Positions 7,754 through 15,658 of a DNA stretch of 64,000 nt are shown here, piece by piece (the first letter of the stretch is position 1; each line of letters opens with the position of its first letter). Origin of the DNA: CADCTQ01 sp963844325 (lineage in GTDB: Bacteria; Bacteroidota; Bacteroidia; Cytophagales; 172606-1); NCBI GenBank assembly GCA_963844325.1, contig CAWJNV010000001.1, positions 1,860,001 through 1,924,000 on the forward strand, written 5' to 3'. Below the pieces are notes generated by a model. That model did no database searches, was not told the origin of the DNA, and worked only from the letters and a program-made list of their open reading frames with translations. The translations under genes were made by a program, and so were the position numbers.

Positions 7754-8617
7754 TCAATTGGGGTAAATCTTGATTCGGTCTTTCTTCCGGGCTTCCTCGT
7801 ACACGTTTTTTTCCAGCGTCTGCATGAGCGTCTGCTTGCGCTGGTTGATGACCATGTCCCGGATCTGGTCGTGAACGAAAGCCAGGGGCGATGATTGGCT
7901 GGACAGCTTGAATTGCCTCACTACCAACCAATACACATTTTGTTCGTCACTGGTTTCCGAAAAATTATTTTGCTTCAAAAATTGTACCTCATTTGGTACC
8001 TCCTTAAAAGGCGTGTTGCGCACCAACTCCCCGAAGGGCACCCACACCGAGTCGTCCATGTGGTAAAACTTGGCGAACCGGTAGCAGTACGACCGGAATT
8101 CCTGCTGGTCGCGGTCGTTGCCGGAACGCATCCACTGCCGGGCCTGGTCAAGCTTGGGGGCATCCTTCGGAATGGCGGCCAGCAGTCCCTGCACAATGCT
8201 TTGCTTTAATTCAAAATTAGCCAAATTGGCGTTATAGTACCCGGTGATTTCTCCCTCATTTACAGCCGTATCCAGGTGCTGGCGAACGTACTGCTTCTCG
8301 TATTCGTGCAACAACAAGGCTTCCCGGTATTCCTCCACGCGTTTCTCGATGTCGCCCTGGTCGGCGGGCAACTGCTGACGGGCCTGCTCCAGCTTCAACT
8401 TTTTTTTCACCCAGGCGTCCAGGTAGCGGCTTACCAGGGCCGCACTGTCGGCCGCGGAAGCGCCCTGCGGAACGAGATCGTTTACTTCCGAACGGGACAG
8501 TGTGGCTTCGCCCACTTGGGCAACGGGGGCTTCGCCGGCGGGCGGCTTGCCTTCTTTCCGGTTGCAGCTTCCCCACGAACTGATAATCAATACAGCAATG
8601 ATGAATCGAAAGGGCAC
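7754..8617 (-). CDS. PpiC-like lipoprotein, second parvulin-cluster protein
   Basis: About 287 residues if translation starts at GTG 8617, just before the hydrophobic segment FRFIIAVLIISSWGSC. A start further upstream would put untypical sequence across a terminator-like hairpin. The Cys looks like a lipoprotein acylation site, though the preceding residues are not ideal. The chain resembles SurA/PpiC N-terminal regions: VAQVGEATLSRSEVNDLV at the start, long helices (VKKKLKLEQARQQLPAD) and a helical C-terminus. I do not see a canonical parvulin catalytic core, so it may be a chaperone without isomerase activity. It lies between two clear parvulin genes. Confidence 0.7.
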   Translation of the reverse strand: MPFRFIIAVLIISSWGSCNRKEGKPPAGEAPVAQVGEATLSRSEVNDLVPQGASAADSAALVSRYLDAWVKKKLKLEQARQQLPADQGDIEKRVEEYREALLLHEYEKQYVRQHLDTAVNEGEITGYYNANLANFELKQSIVQGLLAAIPKDAPKLDQARQWMRSGNDRDQQEFRSYCYRFAKFYHMDDSVWVPFGELVRNTPFKEVPNEVQFLKQNNFSETSDEQNVYWLVVRQFKLSSQSSPLAFVHDQIRDMVINQRKQTLMQTLEKNVYEEARKKDRIKIYPN

Positions 8618-8641
8618 GGATGCAAAAAAATGATGGGTATT

Positions 8642-8686
8642 AAAAAGAGACAGACTACAAAAGCCCCTGGGTTCTTCTGTAGTCTG
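8642..8686 (-). terminator. Hairpin between two parvulin-cluster genes
   Basis: A 9-bp perfect stem (CAGACTACA / TGTAGTCTG, 8651-8659 and 8678-8686), extendable past one mismatch, is followed on the minus strand by TCTCTTTTTA. It lies between the 762-residue parvulin gene and the next lipoprotein gene and could cause partial termination. Confidence 0.65.
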
Positions 8687-8724
8687 CCGTTCGTTGCAAT
8701 GAGCACCGGCCAATGGGCGGCGCG

Positions 8725-11013
8725 TTACTTGGTCAGGGCGGCTACTTCCGGCTCGTTCACCACCACCGGGTACTTCTGGCGCAGGCTCTGCAACCACTCT
8801 TTCTCCAGGTGGTTCTGGTAGTCCGAAATCACCGCGCCGCGCGACTCTTCGAAGGTGCGGGGACGGGGCTCTTCCACGGCCGTGATTTCCACGTAGTACT
8901 TGCGGCCGTCACGGTCCAGCGTGTAGGTGCCCTTCTCCCAGGTTACTTCGTCGATCACGGGGTTGTCGCCCTTCTGAAAAATGCCCTCCGTGATTTCGAG
9001 GTTCAGCGGCTTGCGGGCGTTGAGGCTTCTTTCAATGGCCGACTTCGAATCGGAGTACAGGGCAAAGGTTACGCGGGCATTCTTGCGCAGGTTGGTTTTG
9101 GAAACGGGCTTGAAACGCCCCGCGTCCTTGATGATGATGCGGGTAATGTCGGCACCGTCGGCAACCAGGTAGTCGGAGGCCGCCTTGGCCCGCTTGCCGG
9201 AGGTTGCTTCGCTTTCCCGCGGGTCGGCAAAGCCGGTGATTTCCACCAGCAGGGACCGGTCCTGTTGCAGGGCCCGGCCGAGTTTCTGCAATTGTTCCCG
9301 CTGCGTGGTGTCGAGGCCCGTCTTGTTCTTGTCGAAGTTGAGTTCGGCAAAGGCCGGGTTGCTGACGGGGAAGTGCGGCTTTTTGAGCGTCTCTTTCAGT
9401 TCGGCCAGCACGCTGGCGTCGGCGGCGTTGTACACGGTCGCTTTCACCCGGCGGCCCCACTGGTACTTGTCGCGGTTCTTCTCGAAAAACGCCTTCTGCC
9501 CGGTGCTGTCGCTCAGTGACTTAGACCACACCTGGTCTTCCATGCGCTGGAACAGCAGGATGCCGTCGCGGTATTCTTTCACCAGGAAACGGTATTCGGG
9601 GTGTTTCTCCTCCAGATGCTTCTTCTCGTACTCCCACAGCGACTGTTCCACGAAGTTGTTGTAGAGCAGTTGCGCGTAGTACGCCGTGGAAATGGTGGGC
9701 TTGGGCTCCTGCTGGGTTTTGACGAAGTCAAAGAATTTCGTCACCGGGTACGCTTCGCTGCCGATGGTAAACAAGTTGCGTTGCAACGATTTGTCGGGCG
9801 TGTAGTCCCACTTGCCGGTGCGCAGCGAGTCGGTGAATTTGGAGAAGGCAAACGTCCGGGCCGCGGCGTCTTCGGTGAGGCGGTTTTCGCGGCGCAGCCG
9901 TTGCAGGAACAGCGTCCGGTTCAGCTCCGAACGGGAGTCTTTGCCCACCCGCTGCTTGAGCGTCTGCTCCATTTCGCTGAACGGCTCGAGGGCTTTCTTC
10001 TCGATGAGTTTAATGATGTGCCAGCCGTAGGGCGTGAGTACGGGGCTCGCAATGTCGCCGGGCTTGTTGAGGGCAAAGGCGGCATCTTCGAAGGGGGGGA
10101 TCATGTTGCCCGTGCCGAACGGGGGCAGCACGCCGCCCTTGCCCCGGGAGGAACCGTCTTCGGAGAACTGGGCAGTCAGCTTGTCCCAATCTTCGCCCTT
10201 CTGGAGGCGCTGGTAGATTTCGTCAATTTTCTGCTTGGCGGCCTTGGCGTCTTCGGCCGATACCTCGGGGTTGGTGCGCACCATGATGTGGGCCACCTGC
10301 GCCCGGCCCCGCGAAGGACGGCGGTCGGTAACTTTGATGAGGTGGTAGCCGAAGTTGGTGCGAACCGGCTGGGAAATGCTGCCCTTGGCCGTCTGGTACG
10401 CAGCCTTTTCGAAGGGATACACCATTTGCAGCGCCGTGAACCAGCCCAGGTCGCCCCCGTTGGTCTGCGCCGACGGGTCCTGCGATTGGCTGCGGGCCAG
10501 GGTGGCAAAGTCTTCGCCGCCTTCGAGTTGCTTGCGGAGGGCCACCACCTGGTTGTACGCCTTCAAGGTGTCTTCGGGGTTGGCTTCCTTGGGCAGCCCG
10601 ATGAGCAGGTGCGAGGCGTGAATCTCTTCCTTCATGTGTTCGTAGGCCTCACGCACCAGCCCGGCAGTCACGGTGCTGTCCATCAGGTAGGGTTCGGCCA
10701 GTTGCTCCTTGTAGCCGCTCAACTCCTCGCGGAAGGTTGCCAGCGTGTCAAGGCCGAGGCTTTCGGCGTCCAGCACTTTGAGGCGGAAGTTGAGGTAGAG
10801 GTCCAGGTACTCGCGTACGCTTTTGTCCTTGCTGACGCTGTCGGCGGCCGGCGGGTTCTTTTCGTACACGTACTGGAACTCCGAACGGTACACCGGTACC
10901 TGGCCGATGGTGGCAATGACGGGGTCTTTAACAACGGTAGCGGTGGGGGTATTCACTTTGCAGCCGCCTGCCAACAAGGCTGCTGCGATCGCTGCACGGG
11001 CGATTCGGGTCAT
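8725..11013 (-). CDS. Parvulin lipoprotein with two PpiC domains and an OmpA-like domain
   Basis: A 762-residue predicted lipoprotein (LLAGGC, Cys18). A SurA-like N-terminus (30-125) is followed by two parvulin domains, about 131-230 (HASHLLIGLPKEANPED) and 238-340 (AQVAHIMVRTNPEVSAED, GWHIIKLIEKK). A helical section spans 341-550. Residues about 556-655 read like an OmpA C-terminal peptidoglycan-binding domain: LNFDKNKTGLDTTQREQL, then VEITGFADPRESEATSGKRA with Asp597 and Arg608 in the positions that contact diaminopimelate in OmpA. A further C-terminal segment (660-762) is unassigned. The protein may be anchored both in a membrane and to the wall while folding exported proteins. It is first in the parvulin cluster. 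Confidence 0.85.
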   Translation of the reverse strand: MTRIARAAIAAALLAGGCKVNTPTATVVKDPVIATIGQVPVYRSEFQYVYEKNPPAADSVSKDKSVREYLDLYLNFRLKVLDAESLGLDTLATFREELSGYKEQLAEPYLMDSTVTAGLVREAYEHMKEEIHASHLLIGLPKEANPEDTLKAYNQVVALRKQLEGGEDFATLARSQSQDPSAQTNGGDLGWFTALQMVYPFEKAAYQTAKGSISQPVRTNFGYHLIKVTDRRPSRGRAQVAHIMVRTNPEVSAEDAKAAKQKIDEIYQRLQKGEDWDKLTAQFSEDGSSRGKGGVLPPFGTGNMIPPFEDAAFALNKPGDIASPVLTPYGWHIIKLIEKKALEPFSEMEQTLKQRVGKDSRSELNRTLFLQRLRRENRLTEDAAARTFAFSKFTDSLRTGKWDYTPDKSLQRNLFTIGSEAYPVTKFFDFVKTQQEPKPTISTAYYAQLLYNNFVEQSLWEYEKKHLEEKHPEYRFLVKEYRDGILLFQRMEDQVWSKSLSDSTGQKAFFEKNRDKYQWGRRVKATVYNAADASVLAELKETLKKPHFPVSNPAFAELNFDKNKTGLDTTQREQLQKLGRALQQDRSLLVEITGFADPRESEATSGKRAKAASDYLVADGADITRIIIKDAGRFKPVSKTNLRKNARVTFALYSDSKSAIERSLNARKPLNLEITEGIFQKGDNPVIDEVTWEKGTYTLDRDGRKYYVEITAVEEPRPRTFEESRGAVISDYQNHLEKEWLQSLRQKYPVVVNEPEVAALTK

Positions 11014-11208
11014 ACGGGGAATGAGAGGTAAAAAACTAAGGCTCCTACAATTTTACGAATTTCTGAGTTAATTAACAGAACGTCAGATGCGGTTTTGTGG
11101 GGGCAACGGCAGCGGGCCGGCCGGATTGGATTGTAGTGGGATGTATTCTTGCTAACGTAGGATCCGTCCGGAAAGTATGCGGGAGGAAAAAAATAATTAA
11201 TGCAGCCC

Positions 11209-11238
11209 AAAAAAAAGGGCCACCTCAAACGGTGGCCC
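11209..11238 (-). terminator. Terminator at the end of the anti-sigma gene
   Basis: An 8-bp GC-rich stem (GGGCCACC / GGTGGCCC) with a 6-base loop is followed on the minus strand by eight T. The TGA stop codon (11225-11227) of the gene lies inside the loop, so the last codons form half of the stem. The gap 11014-11208 holds nothing else I could assign. Confidence 0.9.
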
Positions 11239-11650
11239 GGTGGATGCCTTTATATAATCGCCAGGTACTCTGTGAATCGTGGTATTCTACTTCTACTTTG
11301 TCCATCAAGGTCTTAACCAGCCGCAAACCCATCCCGCCTTTATGGCCTTTGTCTACCAGCGTTTTGATTGGGGGCAGTTCATAGGTGTCGGGGTCAAAAT
11401 ATGTACCAGCCCGGTCGATGATCTCGAAGGTTACGCCGGTCGCCTGGTTGCGTATGCTCAACTCGATGGCATCATCGGCGTTGCACTTATGAGAATGGAT
11501 AATCAGGTTGCTGCACACCTCGTCGACGGCCAGCACCATGTGATTGATCTCAATCTCCGAGAGCGAATAATTGCGTAAAACCCCGGTTACAAAGTCACGG
11601 ATTCCTTTCAGGTTCTCTCGGGAACAATAAAATTTATAATAATGAATCAT
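11225..11650 (-). CDS. RsbW-like anti-sigma regulatory kinase (HATPase)
   Basis: A 141-residue single-domain HATPase_c protein. The N-box is MVLAVDEVCSNLIIHSHK, and the G-box is GGMGLRLVKTLMDKVEV; between them, IIDRAGTYFDPD carries the DxG-type G1 element. This is the RsbW/SpoIIAB/BtrW family, which phosphorylates a STAS antagonist and releases or holds a partner. It overlaps the upstream STAS gene by 17 bp, a classic partner-switching pair. No sigma factor or PP2C phosphatase is adjacent, so the output is encoded elsewhere or differs. Confidence 0.88.
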   Translation of the reverse strand: MIHYYKFYCSRENLKGIRDFVTGVLRNYSLSEIEINHMVLAVDEVCSNLIIHSHKCNADDAIELSIRNQATGVTFEIIDRAGTYFDPDTYELPPIKTLVDKGHKGGMGLRLVKTLMDKVEVEYHDSQSTWRLYKGIHRATV

Positions 11651-11981
11651 TTACTTGCATTTTCGCTTCTTGCTCCGACACTACGATCGTAAGCAATTGG
11701 TCTAGCCCTAACACCTGAAACACGTTCAACACTTTCTCACTCAAACCAAACAGTACCAGGGTAGTCTGAGTATTTTCAAAATCCTGGAGGTGCGACATAA
11801 ATACGCCGAGGCCCGCCGAGGAGATATAATTCAATTTCGTACAGTCAATCAAAAGCTTGCGTTTGCCTTTGGAAATGGTTTGTTCAATGGCCTGATCCAG
11901 TAAAATAGAGGAACTTGCGTCCAGGTCTCCGTTTACTGATAATATGCTCAGTTCGCCTTCATGCAAGGTGCTGATTTCCAT
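11634..11981 (-). CDS. STAS-domain anti-sigma factor antagonist
   Basis: A 115-residue STAS protein. The motif LLIDCTKLNYISSAGLGVFMSHLQ contains the Asp and the phosphorylatable Ser (SSAGLGV) of SpoIIAA/RsbV proteins. The N-terminal strand-turn SILSVNGDLDASSSILLDQAI is also typical. Overlap with the HATPase gene indicates coupled translation and near-equal amounts, as expected for a stoichiometric switch. Bacteroidota generally lack SigB, so the controlled target is unknown. Confidence 0.9.
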   Translation of the reverse strand: MEISTLHEGELSILSVNGDLDASSSILLDQAIEQTISKGKRKLLIDCTKLNYISSAGLGVFMSHLQDFENTQTTLVLFGLSEKVLNVFQVLGLDQLLTIVVSEQEAKMQVNDSLL

Positions 11982-12113
11982 ATCTGATGGGATTACGTAT
12001 TGTATTGGGAAAAGTTACGAAAATATTGTAAAAAGTTGTAGTTGCGTAAATAAGGGGTAAACGGGCTGAAAAACCAAGTGAAGTACCGGGGGTTCCGGCC
12101 TAAAAACGGGCCG

Positions 12114-12326
12114 TCAAGGCACCGGATCATACCCGCTGCCGCCCCAGGGATGGCAACGTAAAATGCGGCCGATGGTAAGGCGCGACCCCTTCCACGCCCC
12201 GTGCCGCCGGATGGCCTCCAACCCGTATTCGGAGCAGGAGGGGTTAAACCGGCAACTGGCCGGAAACCACGGTGACAGCACGAGTTGGTACAGCCGGATC
12301 AACGCAATAAGCACTTTTCGACCCAT
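12114..12326 (-). CDS. yidD: Membrane protein insertion efficiency factor YidD
   Basis: A 70-residue protein of the YidD family (PF01809). The motif LSPWFPASCRFNPSCSEYGLEAIRRHG has the conserved Cys pairs and CRFxPSCSxY core, and the tail RILRCHPWGGSGYDPVP is diagnostic. YidD sits at the inner face of the membrane near YidC and helps insertion of membrane proteins. Here it lies downstream of priA rather than in the more common rnpA-yidD-yidC cluster. Confidence 0.95.
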   Translation of the reverse strand: MGRKVLIALIRLYQLVLSPWFPASCRFNPSCSEYGLEAIRRHGAWKGSRLTIGRILRCHPWGGSGYDPVP

Positions 12327-12328
12327 AA

Positions 12329-12381
12329 TATTTGAACAGAAACCTATTTAAAACTACGCATCTGGGGTATTTGTTCAAATA
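12329..12381. repeat. 10-bp inverted repeat between priA and yidD
   Basis: TATTTGAACA (12329-12338) and TGTTCAAATA (12372-12381) are exact inverted copies. The right copy is part of a smaller palindrome TATTTGTTCAAATA (12368-12381). No T-run follows, so it could be an operator or a weak transcript-end hairpin. Confidence 0.5.
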
Positions 12382-12394
12382 GAATGCCCAATAT

Positions 12395-14890
12395 TTATAC
12401 CGGGTCTACGTCGGCCACCAACGTGACCTGCCGGAAGGGCTTAAGCAAACTTACTGCCAACATTTGCTCCCGCAGCAATTCTTTGACGACTTTCAGGTTT
12501 ACATTCTCCCGTTCGAGCTTGATGACAATGTCTTTGAGGAACTGGCCCCGGATGCGGTCCACCAGCGGCGCCTCGGGGCCCAGCACCCGGGACCGGCCCA
12601 TCTTTTCGACCAGCCGGTCGGTGAGGGTTTTGGCGGCGTCTTCGGCCACCTTGGGGTCTACGTGCTTTACGGTAATGCAGATCATGCGGGAGAAGGGGGG
12701 GTAGTTGAACTTCTTGCGCTCCTCCATCTCCCGTTCGTACATGCCCTCGTAATCGTCGCTCACAATCTTCTGCAAAATCAAGTGCTGCGGGTCGGCCGTC
12801 TGGATGATGACCTTGCCCCGCTTGTCGCGGCGGCCCGCCCGGCCGCTTACCTGCGTGAGGAGCTGGAAAGCCCGTTCGTGCGACCGGAAGTCAGGGAAGT
12901 GGATCACCCGGTCGGCGTCGAAAATGCCCACTGTGCCCACGCGTTCAAAGTCAAGGCCCTTGCTCACCATCTGCGTACCGATGAGCACGTCCATTTCGCC
13001 CACCTCAAACGACTGGATGATCTGCTGGTAGGCGTTTTTCTGGCGCGTGGTGTCGAGGTCCATCCGGCCGAGCCGGGCTTCGGGTACGTGCAGCTTGAGT
13101 TCGTCCTCAATCTTTTCGGTGCCGTAGCCCACCGTTTTGATCTTGGTGCAGCCGCAGGCCGGGCAAATGGCCGGCGAGATTTCGTGGTAGCCGCAGTAGT
13201 GGCAGCGCAGTTCGTGGTTGTGCAGGTGCAGCGTAAGGCTCACGGCGCAGTTGCCGCAGTGCGGAATCCAGTTGCACTCCTCACAGGCAATGTACGGTGC
13301 GTAGCCCCGCCGGTTCTGGAAGAGGATGATCTGTTCCTTGCGGGCCAGCCCCGACCGCATTTCGTCGAGCAGCACCGACGAGAAGTTGTGCTTGATCTTC
13401 TTCTGCTTCCGCTCCTTGCGCATGTCCACCAGCACCATCTCGGGCAGTTGGGTATTGCCGAAGCGCTGCCCGAGCTTTACGTAACCGTAGCGGCCCTGCA
13501 TGGCGTGGTAAAACGATTCGAAGGAGGGCGTAGCCGAACCGAGCAGCACCTTGGCCTTCTGGAAACGGGCCACCACCAGGGCCAGGTCGCGGGCGTTGTA
13601 GCGGGGCGCCGGGTCCTGCTGCTTGTAGGAGGCCTCGTGCTCCTCGTCCACGATGATCATTCCCAGGTTGTCGAAGGGCAGAAAGATGGCCGAACGGACG
13701 CCGATCACGAACGAATACTTGCCCGACAGTACACCCTGCCACACTTCCACCCGTTCGTTGTCGGAGAACTTGGAGTGGTAAATGCCCACCTGGTCCCCAA
13801 ATACCTTGCGCAACCGGTTCACGATCTGGGTGGTGAGGGCAATTTCGGGCAACAGGTAGAGCACCTGCGAGCCGCCGTCGAGAACTTTCTGAATGAGGGA
13901 AATGTAAATCTCGGTTTTGCCGCTGCCGGTAATGCCGTGCAGGAGGACGGCTTCCTTGGTTTTAAAGTCGGCGAGTATCTTTTCTTCCGCCTCCTGCTGG
14001 GGCGGGCTCAGGCTGGGCAGGCCGTTGCCGGTAAAGCCGGTCTCCTCGAACCGCGCCTTGATTACCTCAAATTCCTCCATGATGCCGTTCTTCATCAAGG
14101 TCTTCAGGGAGGAGGCCGATACTTCGTCGGCAGTCAGCACGGCCTTTTCGATGCCCGCCTCGTTGGCCGCCGGGCGACTGAGCACCGGCACGTGCTGCAT
14201 GTACTTGAGCAGGATGTCGAGCTGCTTGGGCTTGGCGTCGAGGATCTGGAACAGGGCCTGGAGGTTGTCGCGTTTTTCGTAAATGCGGAGCAGGCGCACC
14301 TTTTTCACCACCTTGGGCCGGTACTTCTCCCGTACTTCTTCAAACAGGATCACGGCCCGTTTGCCCGTGAGGGACTTGATGACCTTGTGCACGGCCGAGC
14401 CGCCGAGCATCTTGAGGGCTTCCTCGTACGAAAGGGATTGCTTGGCCTTCACGGCTTCGAGCAGCATTTCCTCCGATTCAGTGAGCGGAATGCTGGTGTC
14501 GAAGTCAGGGTTGAGCTGGATTTTGGATTCGCTCGAAATCTTGAGGCCCGAAGGCAGGGCGGCACTCATCACTTCGCCCACGCAGCACATGTAGTAGTCG
14601 GCCGCCCACTGGAACAGGTTGAGTTGCTGGGTGGTTACTACCGGGTATTCGTCGAGCAGTTCGAGCACGTACTTGGCGCTGTACTTGGTGGGCGGCGTCT
14701 GGTGCAGCCTGGCGATGATGGCCGTGAGGACGCGGCTTTTGCCGAACTGCACCACCACCCGGGAGCCGATCTTGACGAGGTCGTTGAGGGCGGCCGGCAC
14801 CCGGTAGGTAAACGTGCTGGGCACCGGCACCGGCAGGATCACATCCGCGAAAAAGGTAACCGGCTCGTGATCGGCAAAGGAATACTGCAA
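12395..14890 (-). CDS. priA: Primosomal replication restart helicase PriA
   Basis: An 831-residue superfamily 2 helicase that restarts stalled forks. The 3'-DNA-binding domain occupies about 10-110 (ADVILPVPVPSTFTYRVP). Walker A is GITGSGKTEIY at about 319, and the Walker B DEEH box is IIVDEEHEASYKQQ. Zinc-binding Cys clusters are visible as CEECNWIPHCGNC and CHYCGYHEISPAICPACGC. The helicase C-terminal motifs (LLGSATPS, GTQMVSKGLDFERV) and GRAGRRDKRGKVIIQT follow. Length is slightly above E. coli PriA (732) because of an extended region at about 120-290, as in other Bacteroidota. Confidence 0.96.
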   Translation of the reverse strand: MQYSFADHEPVTFFADVILPVPVPSTFTYRVPAALNDLVKIGSRVVVQFGKSRVLTAIIARLHQTPPTKYSAKYVLELLDEYPVVTTQQLNLFQWAADYYMCCVGEVMSAALPSGLKISSESKIQLNPDFDTSIPLTESEEMLLEAVKAKQSLSYEEALKMLGGSAVHKVIKSLTGKRAVILFEEVREKYRPKVVKKVRLLRIYEKRDNLQALFQILDAKPKQLDILLKYMQHVPVLSRPAANEAGIEKAVLTADEVSASSLKTLMKNGIMEEFEVIKARFEETGFTGNGLPSLSPPQQEAEEKILADFKTKEAVLLHGITGSGKTEIYISLIQKVLDGGSQVLYLLPEIALTTQIVNRLRKVFGDQVGIYHSKFSDNERVEVWQGVLSGKYSFVIGVRSAIFLPFDNLGMIIVDEEHEASYKQQDPAPRYNARDLALVVARFQKAKVLLGSATPSFESFYHAMQGRYGYVKLGQRFGNTQLPEMVLVDMRKERKQKKIKHNFSSVLLDEMRSGLARKEQIILFQNRRGYAPYIACEECNWIPHCGNCAVSLTLHLHNHELRCHYCGYHEISPAICPACGCTKIKTVGYGTEKIEDELKLHVPEARLGRMDLDTTRQKNAYQQIIQSFEVGEMDVLIGTQMVSKGLDFERVGTVGIFDADRVIHFPDFRSHERAFQLLTQVSGRAGRRDKRGKVIIQTADPQHLILQKIVSDDYEGMYEREMEERKKFNYPPFSRMICITVKHVDPKVAEDAAKTLTDRLVEKMGRSRVLGPEAPLVDRIRGQFLKDIVIKLERENVNLKVVKELLREQMLAVSLLKPFRQVTLVADVDPV

Positions 14891-14923
14891 GGCTCGGGAG
14901 GGTTAGGCAGTATGCAATCTACT

Positions 14924-14955
14924 AAAAAGCCCCGACGGTATCGACCGGCCGGGGC
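14924..14955 (-). terminator. Terminator after the hsp20 gene
   Basis: A 6-bp GC stem (GCCCCG / CGGGGC) is followed on the minus strand by TTTTT. It lies 25 bp after the stop of the small heat-shock gene and 34 bp before the priA start. Confidence 0.7.
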
Positions 14956-14979
14956 GCTTACGGGGCATTTATGTCTTCG

Positions 14980-15378
14980 TTATAATTCCTCGATGTCGAT
15001 CTTCCGGTGCGCCTTGGTGCCGTCCTTGAAGGGCAGGAATACCTTCAGTTCGCCCTCTTCGTACACGGCCTCAATCTGCTCAATGTTCACAAAGGTGGGG
15101 ATGTCGAACGCGTGGTGGAACATCGGGATGCGTACCGGGTAGGGGCCGCTCATATCATTCAACTCATCGGGCAGTTCCGAGAAAACGATCAGTTTATTGT
15201 TGTCGATGAATACGTTGAAAGCTTCCGCTTCAACGGTGGGGGCGGTAACGTGCAGCACGAAGCCATTTTCAATCTCGCTCAGCTTCATCGTGGTCATGGC
15301 TACGCCGCCGTTTATGGTATTGAGCAAGTCGATAGGACGAATGAAATCGCTCAATATGTTCTTATGTTCTAGTCTCAT
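14980..15378 (-). CDS. Small heat-shock protein, Hsp20/alpha-crystallin family
   Basis: A 132-residue protein consistent with the alpha-crystallin fold. The central segment MKLSEIENGFVLHVTAPTVEAEAFNVFIDNN resembles the opening beta strands, EGELKVFLPFKDG the closing strand, and RKIDIEEL at the end matches the C-terminal I-x-I oligomerisation tail. The sequence is more divergent than typical Hsp20 (no A-x-x-x-n-G-v-L motif), so a CS/p23-type relative is possible. Role: ATP-independent holding of unfolding proteins. It is monocistronic with an unusually long 5' region (15379-15593). Confidence 0.75.
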   Translation of the reverse strand: MRLEHKNILSDFIRPIDLLNTINGGVAMTTMKLSEIENGFVLHVTAPTVEAEAFNVFIDNNKLIVFSELPDELNDMSGPYPVRIPMFHHAFDIPTFVNIEQIEAVYEEGELKVFLPFKDGTKAHRKIDIEEL

Positions 15379-15593
15379 GATGATGTCCTCCTATATCTAC
15401 CAACCCTCACGATCAAATACTGTACCGAAGGTTGAGCCAGTCGTTAAAGTGAAAATAGTATCAGTTTATACGACACATTGGCCGTACTGTTACCGGAATA
15501 TTGCTATTAGTTGACATTTTGACGGAAATTTTTTATGGAGACCTCCCGTAAAGGGAGAATCCGCGGGCACTTCAACGGGGGCCGGTGCCGCAA

Positions 15594-15628
15594 AAAAAGG
15601 GCCCATGCATTCTGCATGAGCCCTTTTT
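15594..15628 (-). terminator. Bidirectional-looking terminator below the vWA-like lipoprotein gene
   Basis: Stem AAAAAGGGC / GCCCTTTTT continues past one mismatch with CATGCA / TGCATG around a 3-base loop. T-runs occur on both strands. It ends the leftward gene that stops at 15659. The flanking gap 15379-15593 holds only the presumed promoter of the hsp20 gene. Confidence 0.8.
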
Positions 15629-15658
15629 GCTTTCCGGTGGTGCCGTACCGCCACCCGG

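Noticed and set aside
12464..15142. An 892-codon plus-strand frame opposite priA, and similar long frames opposite the parvulin and SurA genes (9601-11031, 6389-7894)
   Set aside because: They mirror genuine genes in GC-rich DNA, have no recognisable domains, and their reading is explained by codon bias of the real strand.
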